64,000 nt of DNA, taken from a bacterium. GTDB lineage: Bacteria > SAR324 > XYD2-FULL-50-16. The notes under the pieces were generated by a model that was not told the origin of the DNA, made no database searches, and saw only the letters and a program-made list of their open reading frames with translations. The DNA is taken from positions 59,269 through 123,268 of the forward strand of contig JAHJTV010000055.1 of assembly GCA_018829445.1 (NCBI GenBank). The letters run 5' to 3'. Shown here piece by piece: positions 46,902 through 56,916 of this stretch; position 1 is the stretch's first letter; each line of letters starts with the position of its first letter. The translations under genes and the position numbers were made by a program.

Positions 46902-47411
46902 TTAATTTATAACAGGCGAAGAGGAGCGTTCCTCATTGTATAGAATTTTCTCCACATCAAGGAGGATAATAACCTTGTTGCCGAGTTTACCCATGCCAAG
47001 AATGTAGTTATTCTCATGACTGGTATGAAAATTGGGCATTGGTTCAATAACATTTTCAGGAATATCGACCACTTCATTTACGGTATCGACAATAAGACCT
47101 ATTTGCTGGTCATCTACCCTGACGATAATGATGCAGGTGCGGTCGGTATAATCAGCAGACTCCAGGTGAAACCTGTTGCGAATATCCATTACTGAAAAAA
47201 CCGATCCCCTTAGATTGATGACACCTTTAATGTATTCCGGCATGTCCGGAACTTCAGTGATATTCTGCATTACTACGATTTCAGTAACATGACGTATATC
47301 TAGCCCATAACTCTCCCGACCAATAATGAAGGAGAGATATTTGTCTTTTTGAGTATCCTCATCCTCCAGATCAAAGACTGCTTGAGAACTGGTCAAAGTG
47401 GTTGCTTCCAT
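46902..47411 (-). CDS. cheW: CheW chemotaxis coupling protein
   Basis: 169 residues with the CheW core: SFIIGRESYGLDIRHVTEIV, EVPDMPEYIKGVINLRGSVFSVMDIRNRF and IIIVRVDDQQIGLIVDTVNEVVDIPE. The INLRG segment, with its Arg, contacts the CheA P5 domain and the receptor tip. I start at 47411, which has an AGAGGA site 8 bp upstream; the frame is open for another 11 codons. It is coupled with the MCP gene that follows. Confidence 0.92.
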   Translation of the reverse strand: MEATTLTSSQAVFDLEDEDTQKDKYLSFIIGRESYGLDIRHVTEIVVMQNITEVPDMPEYIKGVINLRGSVFSVMDIRNRFHLESADYTDRTCIIIVRVDDQQIGLIVDTVNEVVDIPENVIEPMPNFHTSHENNYILGMGKLGNKVIILLDVEKILYNEERSSSPVIN

Positions 47412-47692
47412 TTTTGATTTTCCTCTCTTAGTTTTCAAAATCAAGCGCTACAAAGGTAGTAAATAGATTGTTTCTCACTACTACAATCACTATGCCAATC
47501 ACAGTAGATATAATTAATACAGAGTATTACAATCAAAGACGTACCCGGAAGAAGGGTAAAACCATTGGTTTTTGTTCGGTGCAACGGATTTAGTCCGGTC
47601 TACCGGACAAAAAGCCGGGCGAAGAACTTCAGAATTGTTTAGTGAGGATTGTTCTCAGTTTTGAGGGGTTACCCAAGCAGATAATGCTGAGC

Positions 47693-49117
47693 TCAATGAT
47701 TTGAAATACCGTGCTTTTTTAAAAGCTCATAAAACCAGGAACGGGAGAGTCCTGAAATATCCAGAGCTTTTTTTGTGTTATGTTCTGCAATTGATAACAG
47801 GTTCTGAAGATATTGTTTTTCAGCATTTTCCAGTATCTCATCCCGGTACTCTTGAAAACTAGGAAATTGCTCGGTTGAGAAGTGTGACAATGGATCACTT
47901 TTTTCAGAGGAAGGTTCTTTTCGAATTGATTTTCGAGTTACGAATGACCGGATGTTAACAGGGAGATGAATATCAAAAAGAGTATTAGCCCGCCCGGCAC
48001 GATTTAAAGCGGTCTCAACCGCATTCTTCAATTCCCGCACATTTCCCGGCCAGTTATATGAAACCAGTGTTTTGATGAATTCGGGCGTGTAGCCTTTGGT
48101 ATCCATTTTGTGTGCTTCACAGTGTTTGGTTATAAAAAGAGCTACCAGTTCCTTAATGTCTTCCGAACGTTCCCGCAGAGGAGGCAAGTGAATTGACAAT
48201 GATTTCAGTCTGAAAAACAGATCCTCCCGAAAGGTTCCCAAGTTGACCATCTCTTGAAGATTTCTGTTTGTGGCAGCAATCAGTTTAAAGTTACTGACTT
48301 CCTCTCTTTTACTGCCAACGGGGCGAAAGGTATGTTCTTGCAATACCCTGAGCAATGCTTTCTGAAGTCGCAAAGGCAATTCTCCGATTTCATCGAGGAA
48401 GAGAGTTCCTCCATCAGCTTGTTTTATAAGCCCCTCTGTCGATTCAATTGCACCGGTAAATGAGCCCTTAACATGACCGAACAGTGTACTTTCAACAAGG
48501 TTTTCAGGCAAAGCTGCACAATCAACCGTTACCAAAGCGGAGGATTTGCGGAGATTATTATGAATCACCCTGGTAAAAACCTCTTTGCCTGTGCCTGTTT
48601 CTCCGGAAATCAAAACATTAATGTCACTAGCGGCAGCTTCAGCCACCAAGTCAAGGCAGGCCTTGATCTGGGAGCTGGAACCGACAATTTCTTCCCGGTC
48701 CAGATTAAAGGCGGCTCTTTGCTGTGATTTTTCTTTTCTATACTCCAGGGCCCTGATAAGGGGAAGGGTCATTTCATTGATGGAGGACGGCTTTTCAATA
48801 TAATCCCAGGCGCCATTATTGATGGCCAGTTCGGCGCCATCCGGATCACCTTCCCCTGTTACAATAATAATTTCGGGGCTGTTCCTGGATTCTTTAATCA
48901 CCGGAATAGCCAGGAGTCCATTTCCATCAGGTAACCGAACATCAAGATAGATCACTTCAAAATCAACCTGGTTTAGCTTGTTTAACCCCTCTTTCAGGCT
49001 CAGTGCAAAGGTTACTTTGTGATTCAAATAGGACAGGTGAAGTGCAAGCATGTCACAAAAAGTTCTATCGTCATCAATAATCAATATATTCGATTCGGGT
49101 AAGGTCATGTTATTCAT
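47693..49117 (-). CDS. Sigma-54-dependent response regulator (NtrC/LuxO family)
   Basis: 474 residues: receiver with IIDDDRTF, phospho-Asp in YLDVRLPDGNG (about residue 55) and Lys in EKPSS; AAA+ domain with Walker A GETGTGKEVF (near 175), the sigma-54 contact loop GSFTGA (near 220), Walker B TLFLDEIGELPL; and a Fis-type helix-turn-helix (KKALDISGLSRSWFYELLKKHGI) at the end. It therefore activates sigma-54 promoters on phosphorylation. It is encoded 3' of the LuxP, LuxQ-like and hybrid kinase genes and is the only DNA-binding output of that run, a position comparable to LuxO in Vibrio. Confidence 0.93.
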   Translation of the reverse strand: MNNMTLPESNILIIDDDRTFCDMLALHLSYLNHKVTFALSLKEGLNKLNQVDFEVIYLDVRLPDGNGLLAIPVIKESRNSPEIIIVTGEGDPDGAELAINNGAWDYIEKPSSINEMTLPLIRALEYRKEKSQQRAAFNLDREEIVGSSSQIKACLDLVAEAAASDINVLISGETGTGKEVFTRVIHNNLRKSSALVTVDCAALPENLVESTLFGHVKGSFTGAIESTEGLIKQADGGTLFLDEIGELPLRLQKALLRVLQEHTFRPVGSKREEVSNFKLIAATNRNLQEMVNLGTFREDLFFRLKSLSIHLPPLRERSEDIKELVALFITKHCEAHKMDTKGYTPEFIKTLVSYNWPGNVRELKNAVETALNRAGRANTLFDIHLPVNIRSFVTRKSIRKEPSSEKSDPLSHFSTEQFPSFQEYRDEILENAEKQYLQNLLSIAEHNTKKALDISGLSRSWFYELLKKHGISNH

Positions 49118-49140
49118 ATAATGCTCGTTATGGTATTAAT

Positions 49141-51195
49141 TCAGGTTCTTTCCGATAGCAGCAGGTCTATTTTGTTTGTTAATTCTTTCCAGGACACCGG
49201 TTTCATCAGGTAATGCTGAATGCCGATTTTTTGTGCTTGCTCTTCATCCATCAGTTCACTGAATCCTGTGCAGACAATGACAGGGAATCCGGAACGAATC
49301 TCAAGAATTGCAGTTGCCAATTGGTCACCCCTCAAATGAGGCATGGTCATATCGGTGAGTAAAAGATCAAACTGATCAGGAGAATCTCTGAATCTTTCCA
49401 GGGCCTTGATGCTATCTGTCTCTATACTAACCTGATAGCCCAGGCTCTCCAGCATCTCGCCGGTTGTTTCTGCAATCATGAGTTCATCATCCACAATCAG
49501 TACACGGCCTTTTCCCTGTATCAGGTCTCCTTCAATTGTGTTGCATTCGATTTTTTCACCTTCAACTACCTTGGGCAGGAAAACCTTAAATTGACTGCCC
49601 TCTCCGGGTCTGCTGTTCACCATAATAGCACCACCAAGATCCTTGACAATACCATGAACAACGGATAATCCCAAGCCGGTACCTTCTCCTACAGGCTTGG
49701 TTGTAAAGTAAGGTTCAAAAATTCTGTTTTTAATGATATCGGAGATACCTTTTCCGGTATCTTGGACTGTGAGTGACAGATATTCGCCGGGATCAATGTT
49801 GAGTAGCGTCTTGCAGTCGGATTTGGACAGTGTTGTCTCTTCAAGAAAAATCGACAGTATTCCACCGGCATCCCTCATCGCCTGAACGGCATTGGTGCTG
49901 AAATTTAGAATTATCTGTTGAATCAATCCCGGATTGGCATAAACGCAGTCATTTTTTACCGTGAGATGCTGTTCTATTGCAATGGTTGATGGCAGGATGG
50001 CTTTTAGTAGTTTAATGCTTTCTTTAATGATGGGAGTAATCCTTATTTTTTTGATTTCCGATGTTTCCCGACGACTGAATGTGAGAATCTGTTTAACAAG
50101 GTCGATCGCCCGATGGGAAGCCTTGATTATCTTGTCTATTGTTTCCGCAGCCGGGTGGTCTTCCGATAACTGATGCATTTTTACTATCTGAGAATAACCG
50201 AGTATTCCGGAAAGTATATTGTTAAAGTCGTGGGCTATTCCGCCAGCCAGTGTCCCGATTGCCTCCATCTTTTGAGCCTGCATCAGTTGCTGTTCCAGTT
50301 TTTTTATCTGGGAAATATCCTGAATATTAACAACAAAATGTACGGGATTATTTGCTGTATCACGCAGTAAAAAGACGCCAACCAAGACATGAACAAGCCG
50401 GCCTGATTTATGGAGGTAACGTTTTTCATACACCGCTCGATTGATTTCACCTGATACCAGGGATTCGTATACCTCATTGTCGTCATCCAGATCATCGGGG
50501 TGAGATAGTTCCGTGAAGGTTTTATTAAGTAGCTCTTCCTCCGAATACCCGACTATTTCACTCATCAGTGGATTTACCATGGTATGTTTTTTATTCATAT
50601 TTATCAGGCACATCCCCATGGTTGCATTTTCAAACATGGATCGAAATCTATGCTCACTGATTTGCAGGGCTCTATTCAGGTTGGATAGTTCTGATGTTCG
50701 TTCTTTTACTTTTTGTTCCAACATATCATGTGCGGTTTTTAATGCCTTTTCCGCTTTTTTTCTTTCCTGGTTTTCTATTTGAAGTTGCCTGTTTTTATGC
50801 TCCAGGTTTTTCTGCAATTCGAGAATCTTCAAATGGGTCTGCACCCTCAGAATAACCTCTTCAGCCTGAAAAGGTTTGGCTATATAGTCTACTCCCCCCG
50901 CTTCGAACGCTTTGACCTTGTCTTCAATTTCATTCAAAGCGCTGATGAATATTACGGGTGTGCTCCTGTTCTTATCCGAAAGTCTTAATTGGCGACACAT
51001 TTCAAACCCGTCCATTTCCGGCATTCGTATATCAAGAAGAATAAGATCCGGTGTGTGTTTTTCCAGAAAGGTTAAGGCCAAACGGGCGTTGGGTGCAGAG
51101 TGAATGAGATATCCCCTCTTCTCCAGAATCTGATTTAAGTATTTTAGATTGTTGGAATTATCGTCCACAACAAGCAGGGAATATTTTTCAGGCAT
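49141..51195 (-). CDS. Hybrid histidine kinase REC-PAS-HisKA-HATPase-REC
   Basis: 684 residues, cytoplasmic. N-terminal receiver (VVDDNSNN, LLDIRMPEMDG, AKPFQAEEV), a coiled coil, PAS (FRSMFENATMGMCLINMNKK) with its PAC (NIQDISQIKKLEQQ), HisKA with the phospho-His in GGIAHDFNNILSGILG (near residue 319), HATPase (NFSTNAVQAM, DTGKGIS, GEGTGLGLS), and a terminal receiver (IVDDELM, LTDMTMPHLRG, MKPVSW). The GGIAHDFNN type H-box is usual in kinases that face NtrC-like regulators, and its ATG lies 24 bp upstream of the regulator gene in the reading direction, so it is the closest donor for it. Confidence 0.92.
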   Translation of the reverse strand: MPEKYSLLVVDDNSNNLKYLNQILEKRGYLIHSAPNARLALTFLEKHTPDLILLDIRMPEMDGFEMCRQLRLSDKNRSTPVIFISALNEIEDKVKAFEAGGVDYIAKPFQAEEVILRVQTHLKILELQKNLEHKNRQLQIENQERKKAEKALKTAHDMLEQKVKERTSELSNLNRALQISEHRFRSMFENATMGMCLINMNKKHTMVNPLMSEIVGYSEEELLNKTFTELSHPDDLDDDNEVYESLVSGEINRAVYEKRYLHKSGRLVHVLVGVFLLRDTANNPVHFVVNIQDISQIKKLEQQLMQAQKMEAIGTLAGGIAHDFNNILSGILGYSQIVKMHQLSEDHPAAETIDKIIKASHRAIDLVKQILTFSRRETSEIKKIRITPIIKESIKLLKAILPSTIAIEQHLTVKNDCVYANPGLIQQIILNFSTNAVQAMRDAGGILSIFLEETTLSKSDCKTLLNIDPGEYLSLTVQDTGKGISDIIKNRIFEPYFTTKPVGEGTGLGLSVVHGIVKDLGGAIMVNSRPGEGSQFKVFLPKVVEGEKIECNTIEGDLIQGKGRVLIVDDELMIAETTGEMLESLGYQVSIETDSIKALERFRDSPDQFDLLLTDMTMPHLRGDQLATAILEIRSGFPVIVCTGFSELMDEEQAQKIGIQHYLMKPVSWKELTNKIDLLLSERT

Positions 51196-51293
51196 TGTGG
51201 TTTTTGATGTTTTGCAAGGCTATTTATTTTTCTATAAGATTGATGCTGTTGTTCTTGAATTGAAAGAATGATCCGTCAATTATAAAAACCGGT

Positions 51294-53924
51294 TCAACTT
51301 TCAGCCGAACCCGATTTCAGTATATCCAGTATGGTTTCAAATTGATATTCCTGCACCAGACGTTGGAAAATATCGGCAAGATTGTTTTCTCCCAGTTCCC
51401 GAATCCTTTTTATCTGTTCTTGAATAAGATTTTTGTTCAGAATATACACAGCAGTTTCGATAGCATTAATGAGATCACCGGGTAATTTAGGGACGAGTTC
51501 TCCAGGGGACTGTTGAAACTTTAATAACGCAGACTCATCCGCACCCGGTTCGGAAGAGTAAGTATACTCAAGACTCAAATGAGTTTGAAGGGACTTAAAA
51601 ATGTCTGAAGGGATAAAAGGTTTACGAATATAATCATCACAGCCCGCTTCGAGAATCCTTGTCTTTTCATCATTAAGAGCACTGGCCGTCAGAGCAACAA
51701 TAGTTATTGAATCCCCTTTGATGTTTTTAATCCGCCTGGTTGCCTCAAATCCATCCATCACAGGCATTCTCATATCCATGAAGATAAGTTGTGGATTGAA
51801 TTGTTTTAATTTCTCTATTCCCTCTTTTCCATTTTCGGCTTCAATGATTTCCAATCCAATCGATTGCAGGAGCTTGCTCAATAGTATTCGGCTATCCTCA
51901 TTGTCATCTACAATTAAAATTCCAGGCATGACCTGATGAGGCGCCAAGCCGGTAACGGTTCTATTTTCAATATCGGTGTTATCAGCTGTTGATGCCACTT
52001 CCTTACAGGGGATGTGAAATTGAAAATGAGTCCCCAGGTTTTGTTGGCTGGACACCGAGATAGCTCCCCCCATCATCCGTATCAGCTTTTGACTGATGGC
52101 TAATCCGAGTCCGGTGCCCTCTTTGACTTTTTTCCCACTATCAGTTTGTTCAAAAGGGATGAACAACTTCTCCAGCTCATTTTCTGCAATTCCTACTCCA
52201 GTATCCTTGATATCAAATAATAATTGCTCATCCATAACTGATACTTCCAGGGTTATCTTTCCCTTTTCGGTGAATTTCACTGCATTGGTGAGCAGGTTGA
52301 GCAGGACTTGCCTGATACGAAATTCATCACCTAAGATAAACCGTGGGATTTTGGAGTTATAATGCTTGATAAATTTCACATCCTTATTTTTGATTCGCAT
52401 GAGAATCATATTTTCCACACTATCCAACATCTCCAATAGATTAAGCGGCTCATTTTCCAAGGTTGCATATCCGGCTTCTATTTTAGATATGTCAAGAACA
52501 TCATTAATAAGGGATAGCAGATGATCTCCATTACGTCTGATGATTTCAAGATCCTCGCGATGCTTTTTGGGAAAACTACTGTCCCTATTCATCAGTTGAG
52601 CGAAACCCATGATGGCATTCAGTGGTGTTCTTAATTCATGGCTCATATTTGCCAGAAAAGAGCTTTTTGCCCGGTTGGCAGATTCAGCTTCCGATTTTGC
52701 AGCTTTCAGTTCCTGTGTTCGCTCTTCAACCAATTGTTCTAAATGGAGTCGATGTTCCTCAAGCTCCTTTTCTATTCTCAACCGATCTGTGATATCCCGC
52801 ATAATAGCCTGAATATACGGTTTACCCTCTATGGTGATGGCATTTAATGAGATTTCAGCATCAAAGAGCTCTCCGTCTTGTCGTTGATGTTTCCAAAAAA
52901 AATGCTGGGGATCGCCTGCAAAAGCATCTCGTATAATCTTTTTTGCCAGTTCCAGAGATGAGAGTCCGTCAGCCTGTACATCGGGGGAAAAATAAGCGGG
53001 ATGCATACCGATCAGCTCTTCTTTACCGTATTGCATTATTTCACAGGTCTTTTCATTACAATCAACAACTCCGTTTTCATCAAGTACAAAAAAGCCTTCG
53101 GTTGAATTGTTAAACAGGGTACGATAACGATGTTCACTTTCACGAAGCTTCACTTCAGCATTTCTGCGATCAGTGATGTCCAGACCCACTCCGAAAAAAC
53201 AGTCCACCTCTCCATCGTCATTTAGAACCGGATGCCCATGCCATTCCACCAGTATTTTTCTACCCCGCCTATCAATAATATGGTTCTCATTAAGGGTGGT
53301 TTTTTTCCGGAAAAGATGATTCTGAAAAAGAGAGGATAGTTCCAGCCGTTCATCTTCCGGAACCAATGTAGAAAGGTAATCTTGACCGATTACTTCATCC
53401 CTTTGGTATCCCACTTCTTTCAGCATGTGCTTGTTTATCAGCAGGATTTTGCCACGTTTGTCTATTGCGACAAAGTAAACCGGTATCGTATCCATCAGCT
53501 TTTCGCCAAATATCACCCCAGATTGAAACCCACTTTCAATACTTTTGAGTTCTACACCATTTTGTAAAAAAATAATGCTGGCATCTATGTTTTGCCAGGT
53601 AGTTTTTATCGATCTTACATGAACTTGTTTGATTGATTCATCTTTTGTGAGGAGTCTGACGGTATTAGTAATTATTTTATTCCCACCGGTGTTCCCATTG
53701 GATAAAATGTCAACAAAGGCTTTCCAATCCTCCGGATGGATAAATTGCTGAATGGGTGAATTTATTAACTCATCCAAACCATGTCCGCTCAGGTTGATCA
53801 TCTTTTGGTTGCAGAAAACCAACCGTTGGTTCTGTACAATAACAATGCCTTCGAGGGTATTATCTGCTGTAGTTTTGAAGACATGAAGCATATCATCAAT
53901 CGTACTATTGGTTTTGTTGCTCAT
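51294..53924 (-). CDS. Hybrid histidine kinase PAS-PAS-PAS-HisKA-HATPase-REC
   Basis: 876 residues, no membrane segment. Three PAS domains (about 12-125, 140-265, 275-390; the second ends with GVGLDITDRRN, the third with IMRDITDRLR), a coiled coil, HisKA with the phospho-His in ANMSHELRTPLNAIMGF (near residue 427), HATPase (NLLTNAVKF, DTGVGIA, GTGLGLAISQKL), a receiver (IVDDNEDS, FMDMRMPVMDG, RKPFIPSD), and a C-terminal helical extension of about 75 residues. It could take signals from the LuxQ-like kinase by receiver contact or sense its own cytoplasmic ligand. Confidence 0.92.
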   Translation of the reverse strand: MSNKTNSTIDDMLHVFKTTADNTLEGIVIVQNQRLVFCNQKMINLSGHGLDELINSPIQQFIHPEDWKAFVDILSNGNTGGNKIITNTVRLLTKDESIKQVHVRSIKTTWQNIDASIIFLQNGVELKSIESGFQSGVIFGEKLMDTIPVYFVAIDKRGKILLINKHMLKEVGYQRDEVIGQDYLSTLVPEDERLELSSLFQNHLFRKKTTLNENHIIDRRGRKILVEWHGHPVLNDDGEVDCFFGVGLDITDRRNAEVKLRESEHRYRTLFNNSTEGFFVLDENGVVDCNEKTCEIMQYGKEELIGMHPAYFSPDVQADGLSSLELAKKIIRDAFAGDPQHFFWKHQRQDGELFDAEISLNAITIEGKPYIQAIMRDITDRLRIEKELEEHRLHLEQLVEERTQELKAAKSEAESANRAKSSFLANMSHELRTPLNAIMGFAQLMNRDSSFPKKHREDLEIIRRNGDHLLSLINDVLDISKIEAGYATLENEPLNLLEMLDSVENMILMRIKNKDVKFIKHYNSKIPRFILGDEFRIRQVLLNLLTNAVKFTEKGKITLEVSVMDEQLLFDIKDTGVGIAENELEKLFIPFEQTDSGKKVKEGTGLGLAISQKLIRMMGGAISVSSQQNLGTHFQFHIPCKEVASTADNTDIENRTVTGLAPHQVMPGILIVDDNEDSRILLSKLLQSIGLEIIEAENGKEGIEKLKQFNPQLIFMDMRMPVMDGFEATRRIKNIKGDSITIVALTASALNDEKTRILEAGCDDYIRKPFIPSDIFKSLQTHLSLEYTYSSEPGADESALLKFQQSPGELVPKLPGDLINAIETAVYILNKNLIQEQIKRIRELGENNLADIFQRLVQEYQFETILDILKSGSAES

Positions 53925-54160
53925 AGGAAAATAAAATAAATAAAAATAGATACTTGGGCCTATTGTTATAAGCCGACAAGATTAAACGATAATCGCATAA
54001 TTGTCCAACAATTGCCTGCCAATGTCAATTGATACGTGTCTTTACATTTTTGAATCGATATAAGGAGGGAGGTATTCGAATAGAAACCTGAAAATAACAA
54101 GTGAGCTGGGTTTTCTTTTGTAAGAGCCTAACATTAAACTGAATAGCATTTAAGGATAAA

Positions 54161-56827
54161 TCAGAATGTTTTTTTATTAATTGGTAGTCGAACCATAAAT
54201 TTAGTACCCATACCAGGAGTTGATTCAACGGTCATGGATCCGTTGTGATTTGAGGTGATAATAAAATAGGAGATGGAAAGTCCCAAACCAGTCCCTATTC
54301 CAATCTCTTTAGTTGTGTAGAAAGGTTCAAAAATTCTTTTACGGACACCTTCATCCATGCCCGGCCCGTTGTCTTCGAATTCTACACAAACCGTTTGTTC
54401 TTCCTGTCGAACTGATATTTTTATCTGCGGCAGCCTCTCTTTGACTTCGTTCATGGCTTGAGCAGCATTTTTCAGGATATTGAGAAAAACCTGTTGAATC
54501 TTGACCTCTTCGCATAAAACATCCGGAATCATATCATCGTAATTCTTAATGATTTTTATCTTGCGAAAATCATATTTCTGTTTGAGATCATAATCGTTTT
54601 CAGCTAATTCAAGAGTTTTATCAACAAGATTTGACATATTATATTTTAAAAAATTTGATCCGCTATTTCTGCTGAAAGAGAGCATATTGTCTACAATTTT
54701 AGCCGCCCTTTTTCCTGCTTCCATTATAGCGTCTAACATTGCCCCAATGCCTCTTCTTTCCACGTAGGTCTGAATTCGATCCAATGAAATACCGATTTCA
54801 TCAGCGATCTTTCGATTTTTTGGGAGACGATTGGACAAACGGTTTCCTAATAATTGAACATTTTGAATAATGACTGCCAGGGGGTTATTAATTTCATGGG
54901 CCATACCGGCAGCCAAACCACCGACGGACATCATTTTTTCTGTTTGTATCATCATCTCTTCAATGCGAGTCTTTTCTGTAATATCATCAATACGGATTAC
55001 AGCTCCCTCTATGCCATTAGTGATCAATGGGAAAACAGTAATGTCAGAAACTCTGGCCTCACCATCGATATGAGTGAGAGTCTGGCTCCCTTTTTGAACC
55101 TGACGATCATTGATAGCTTTGGTTATTTTTTCCTCTCCGCCGACAATGTTGGTTAAAATATCTTTGAATCTCTGCCCAAGTGCTTCTGAATGCGAAATCC
55201 CGGTCATTTTCTCAGCTTCAAGATTCCATTGCGAGATAGTGAGATCCTGATTGACCCCTATCAAAACGGAAGGCATGGAGTTGATGATATTAATAAGCAG
55301 TTTTCTCAACCTTGCCAATTCTCGATTGCTCTCCATGATTTCAGAAATATCAAAGAGAACACCATTCCATAAAATGTCGCCATTAGATAGTTTTTCCGGC
55401 GAAGAGCCAGCATTAACCCACTTCAACGTCCCATCGGCCAGCTTTATTTTGAATTTCGAAGAGAAATGACCCAGTGTTGCGGCTGATTCCTCAATGGCCT
55501 GGAAAACAGCTTCGATATTATCCCTATCTATTAAGCTGAATAGGAGATCGACATCATTCATAAACTCTTCGGCACTTCTCCCAAAAATATACTGGATTCC
55601 TTCGCTAATATAGGGAAACTGGTAGGTTCCATCCGTTTTCTTGACAAACTGATAGACTGCCCCGGGAATATTGGCTGCAATGTTCTGGAAACGGGCCTCA
55701 CTTTTTCTGAGAGACTCCTCAGCATCCCTGCGTTCAGCATTTTCCTTGGATAGTAGCAAATTAGTAGTTTTCAGGCTTTCAACCATTTTTTCCATTGAAT
55801 GGCCGATCCTGTTTAATTCCGTTATTTGACCCACTTCATATGACGATTGCAGATTGCCGGATGAAATCTCCCTTGAATAATTAAGGAGTCTTTTTAATGA
55901 GGGGTATGCCAGTCTTTTCATCGCAAACACAGTGAAAAGCCAGAAAACAATGGATATTATGAGGATAATGGCTGCCTGATTCAAAAAAGATCTCTTCAGA
56001 TCAATCAACTGTTTATTTGGAACCGCTGTTGCAACTTCCAGTGATGTTTTGCGACCTGAAATATAAATGGGATTATAACTGGTAAGGAATTGATTTTCTG
56101 AATAAACCTTTCCCACAGGTTGAGTTTTCCTGGCTATTTCCAACGCTTTTGTTGCCGGTGATTCAATCAATTCCGATGATCCTATCAGATCACCGTTCTC
56201 GAAAAAGGCAATAACACTTGATTTGGTTCTCCTTTTAATGGTTTCCATCAGGGAAAGATGGGAATTAAGGACAAATCCTCCGATTAGTGTTCCCAGGACT
56301 CTTCCCCCTTTTCTTTCAATAATCGGGATAGCACGAAGAAGAAGCGTGTAATCGGTGGTAGTTTTTTTAATTCTTAGAATGACTCCTGATGAGAGTAAAC
56401 GGTTTTTCTTTTTTACAATTTCGGGGAATACGGGAGGCAGATCAAACAGAGGAGAACTTGCTTCCGTCAGTATCACATCATCAAACAGACTGACCAAAAT
56501 GATATCCAGATTAAAATCGACATTGCTGTCGATAATATTGAACAAAACTGCCTGAGTGCCAGCGCTTCTCTTCTGGATTACCTCCTCTAAAAACAGTGTG
56601 TTGTTTCCAATTTCATGGAGTGCCAGCTCGAGAATTTCAACCTGATTTTCAATGATACCTTCTGCGATGGTGTGCCGTTGATTAAAGGTGGTTTTAAATT
56701 CCTCATCCACTGCCTGGATTGCAGTTTTATAAGACCAGAGCAAAAGACCAGCAGAAAATACCAGCACGGAAATCAACAAATAGAGTCCGACTAGATAGGA
56801 CAGGTTTTTAGGTTTGTGTTTTGTCAT
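54161..56827 (-). CDS. LuxQ-like membrane sensor kinase (periplasmic sensor-HAMP-PAS-PAS-HK)
   Basis: 888 residues. Two transmembrane helices (LYLLISVLVFSAGLLLWSY; AAIILIISIVFWLFTVFAM) enclose about 250 periplasmic residues. Within them LRAIPIIERKGGRVLGTLIGGFVLNSHLSLMETI matches the LuxQ periplasmic region as I recall it (VRRVPILDPSTGEVLG, then ALMEKL). A HAMP, two PAS domains (about 375-500 and 505-630), HisKA with GGLAAGMAHEINNPLAV (His near 645) and HATPase (NILKNAAQAM, DNGPGMD, GIGTGLGLSISYF) follow. Unlike Vibrio LuxQ it has no receiver, so phosphate must go directly to a regulator or hybrid. It is 89 bp after luxP. Confidence 0.87.
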   Translation of the reverse strand: MTKHKPKNLSYLVGLYLLISVLVFSAGLLLWSYKTAIQAVDEEFKTTFNQRHTIAEGIIENQVEILELALHEIGNNTLFLEEVIQKRSAGTQAVLFNIIDSNVDFNLDIILVSLFDDVILTEASSPLFDLPPVFPEIVKKKNRLLSSGVILRIKKTTTDYTLLLRAIPIIERKGGRVLGTLIGGFVLNSHLSLMETIKRRTKSSVIAFFENGDLIGSSELIESPATKALEIARKTQPVGKVYSENQFLTSYNPIYISGRKTSLEVATAVPNKQLIDLKRSFLNQAAIILIISIVFWLFTVFAMKRLAYPSLKRLLNYSREISSGNLQSSYEVGQITELNRIGHSMEKMVESLKTTNLLLSKENAERRDAEESLRKSEARFQNIAANIPGAVYQFVKKTDGTYQFPYISEGIQYIFGRSAEEFMNDVDLLFSLIDRDNIEAVFQAIEESAATLGHFSSKFKIKLADGTLKWVNAGSSPEKLSNGDILWNGVLFDISEIMESNRELARLRKLLINIINSMPSVLIGVNQDLTISQWNLEAEKMTGISHSEALGQRFKDILTNIVGGEEKITKAINDRQVQKGSQTLTHIDGEARVSDITVFPLITNGIEGAVIRIDDITEKTRIEEMMIQTEKMMSVGGLAAGMAHEINNPLAVIIQNVQLLGNRLSNRLPKNRKIADEIGISLDRIQTYVERRGIGAMLDAIMEAGKRAAKIVDNMLSFSRNSGSNFLKYNMSNLVDKTLELAENDYDLKQKYDFRKIKIIKNYDDMIPDVLCEEVKIQQVFLNILKNAAQAMNEVKERLPQIKISVRQEEQTVCVEFEDNGPGMDEGVRKRIFEPFYTTKEIGIGTGLGLSISYFIITSNHNGSMTVESTPGMGTKFMVRLPINKKTF

Positions 56828-56916
56828 TTGGATAGTGTATCAGCAAATAAAACTGGAATTTTACTGGTTCGATTTATTAAATAAGCGTCAAACAAATTAG
56901 GTCAAGGGTTCTGATG

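Noticed and set aside
47593..47608. GTCCGGT-CT-ACCGGAC hairpin as a terminator between the sigma-54 regulator and cheW
   Set aside because: The stem is perfect but has a 2-nt loop and no T run in the operon direction; not strong enough to split the operon.
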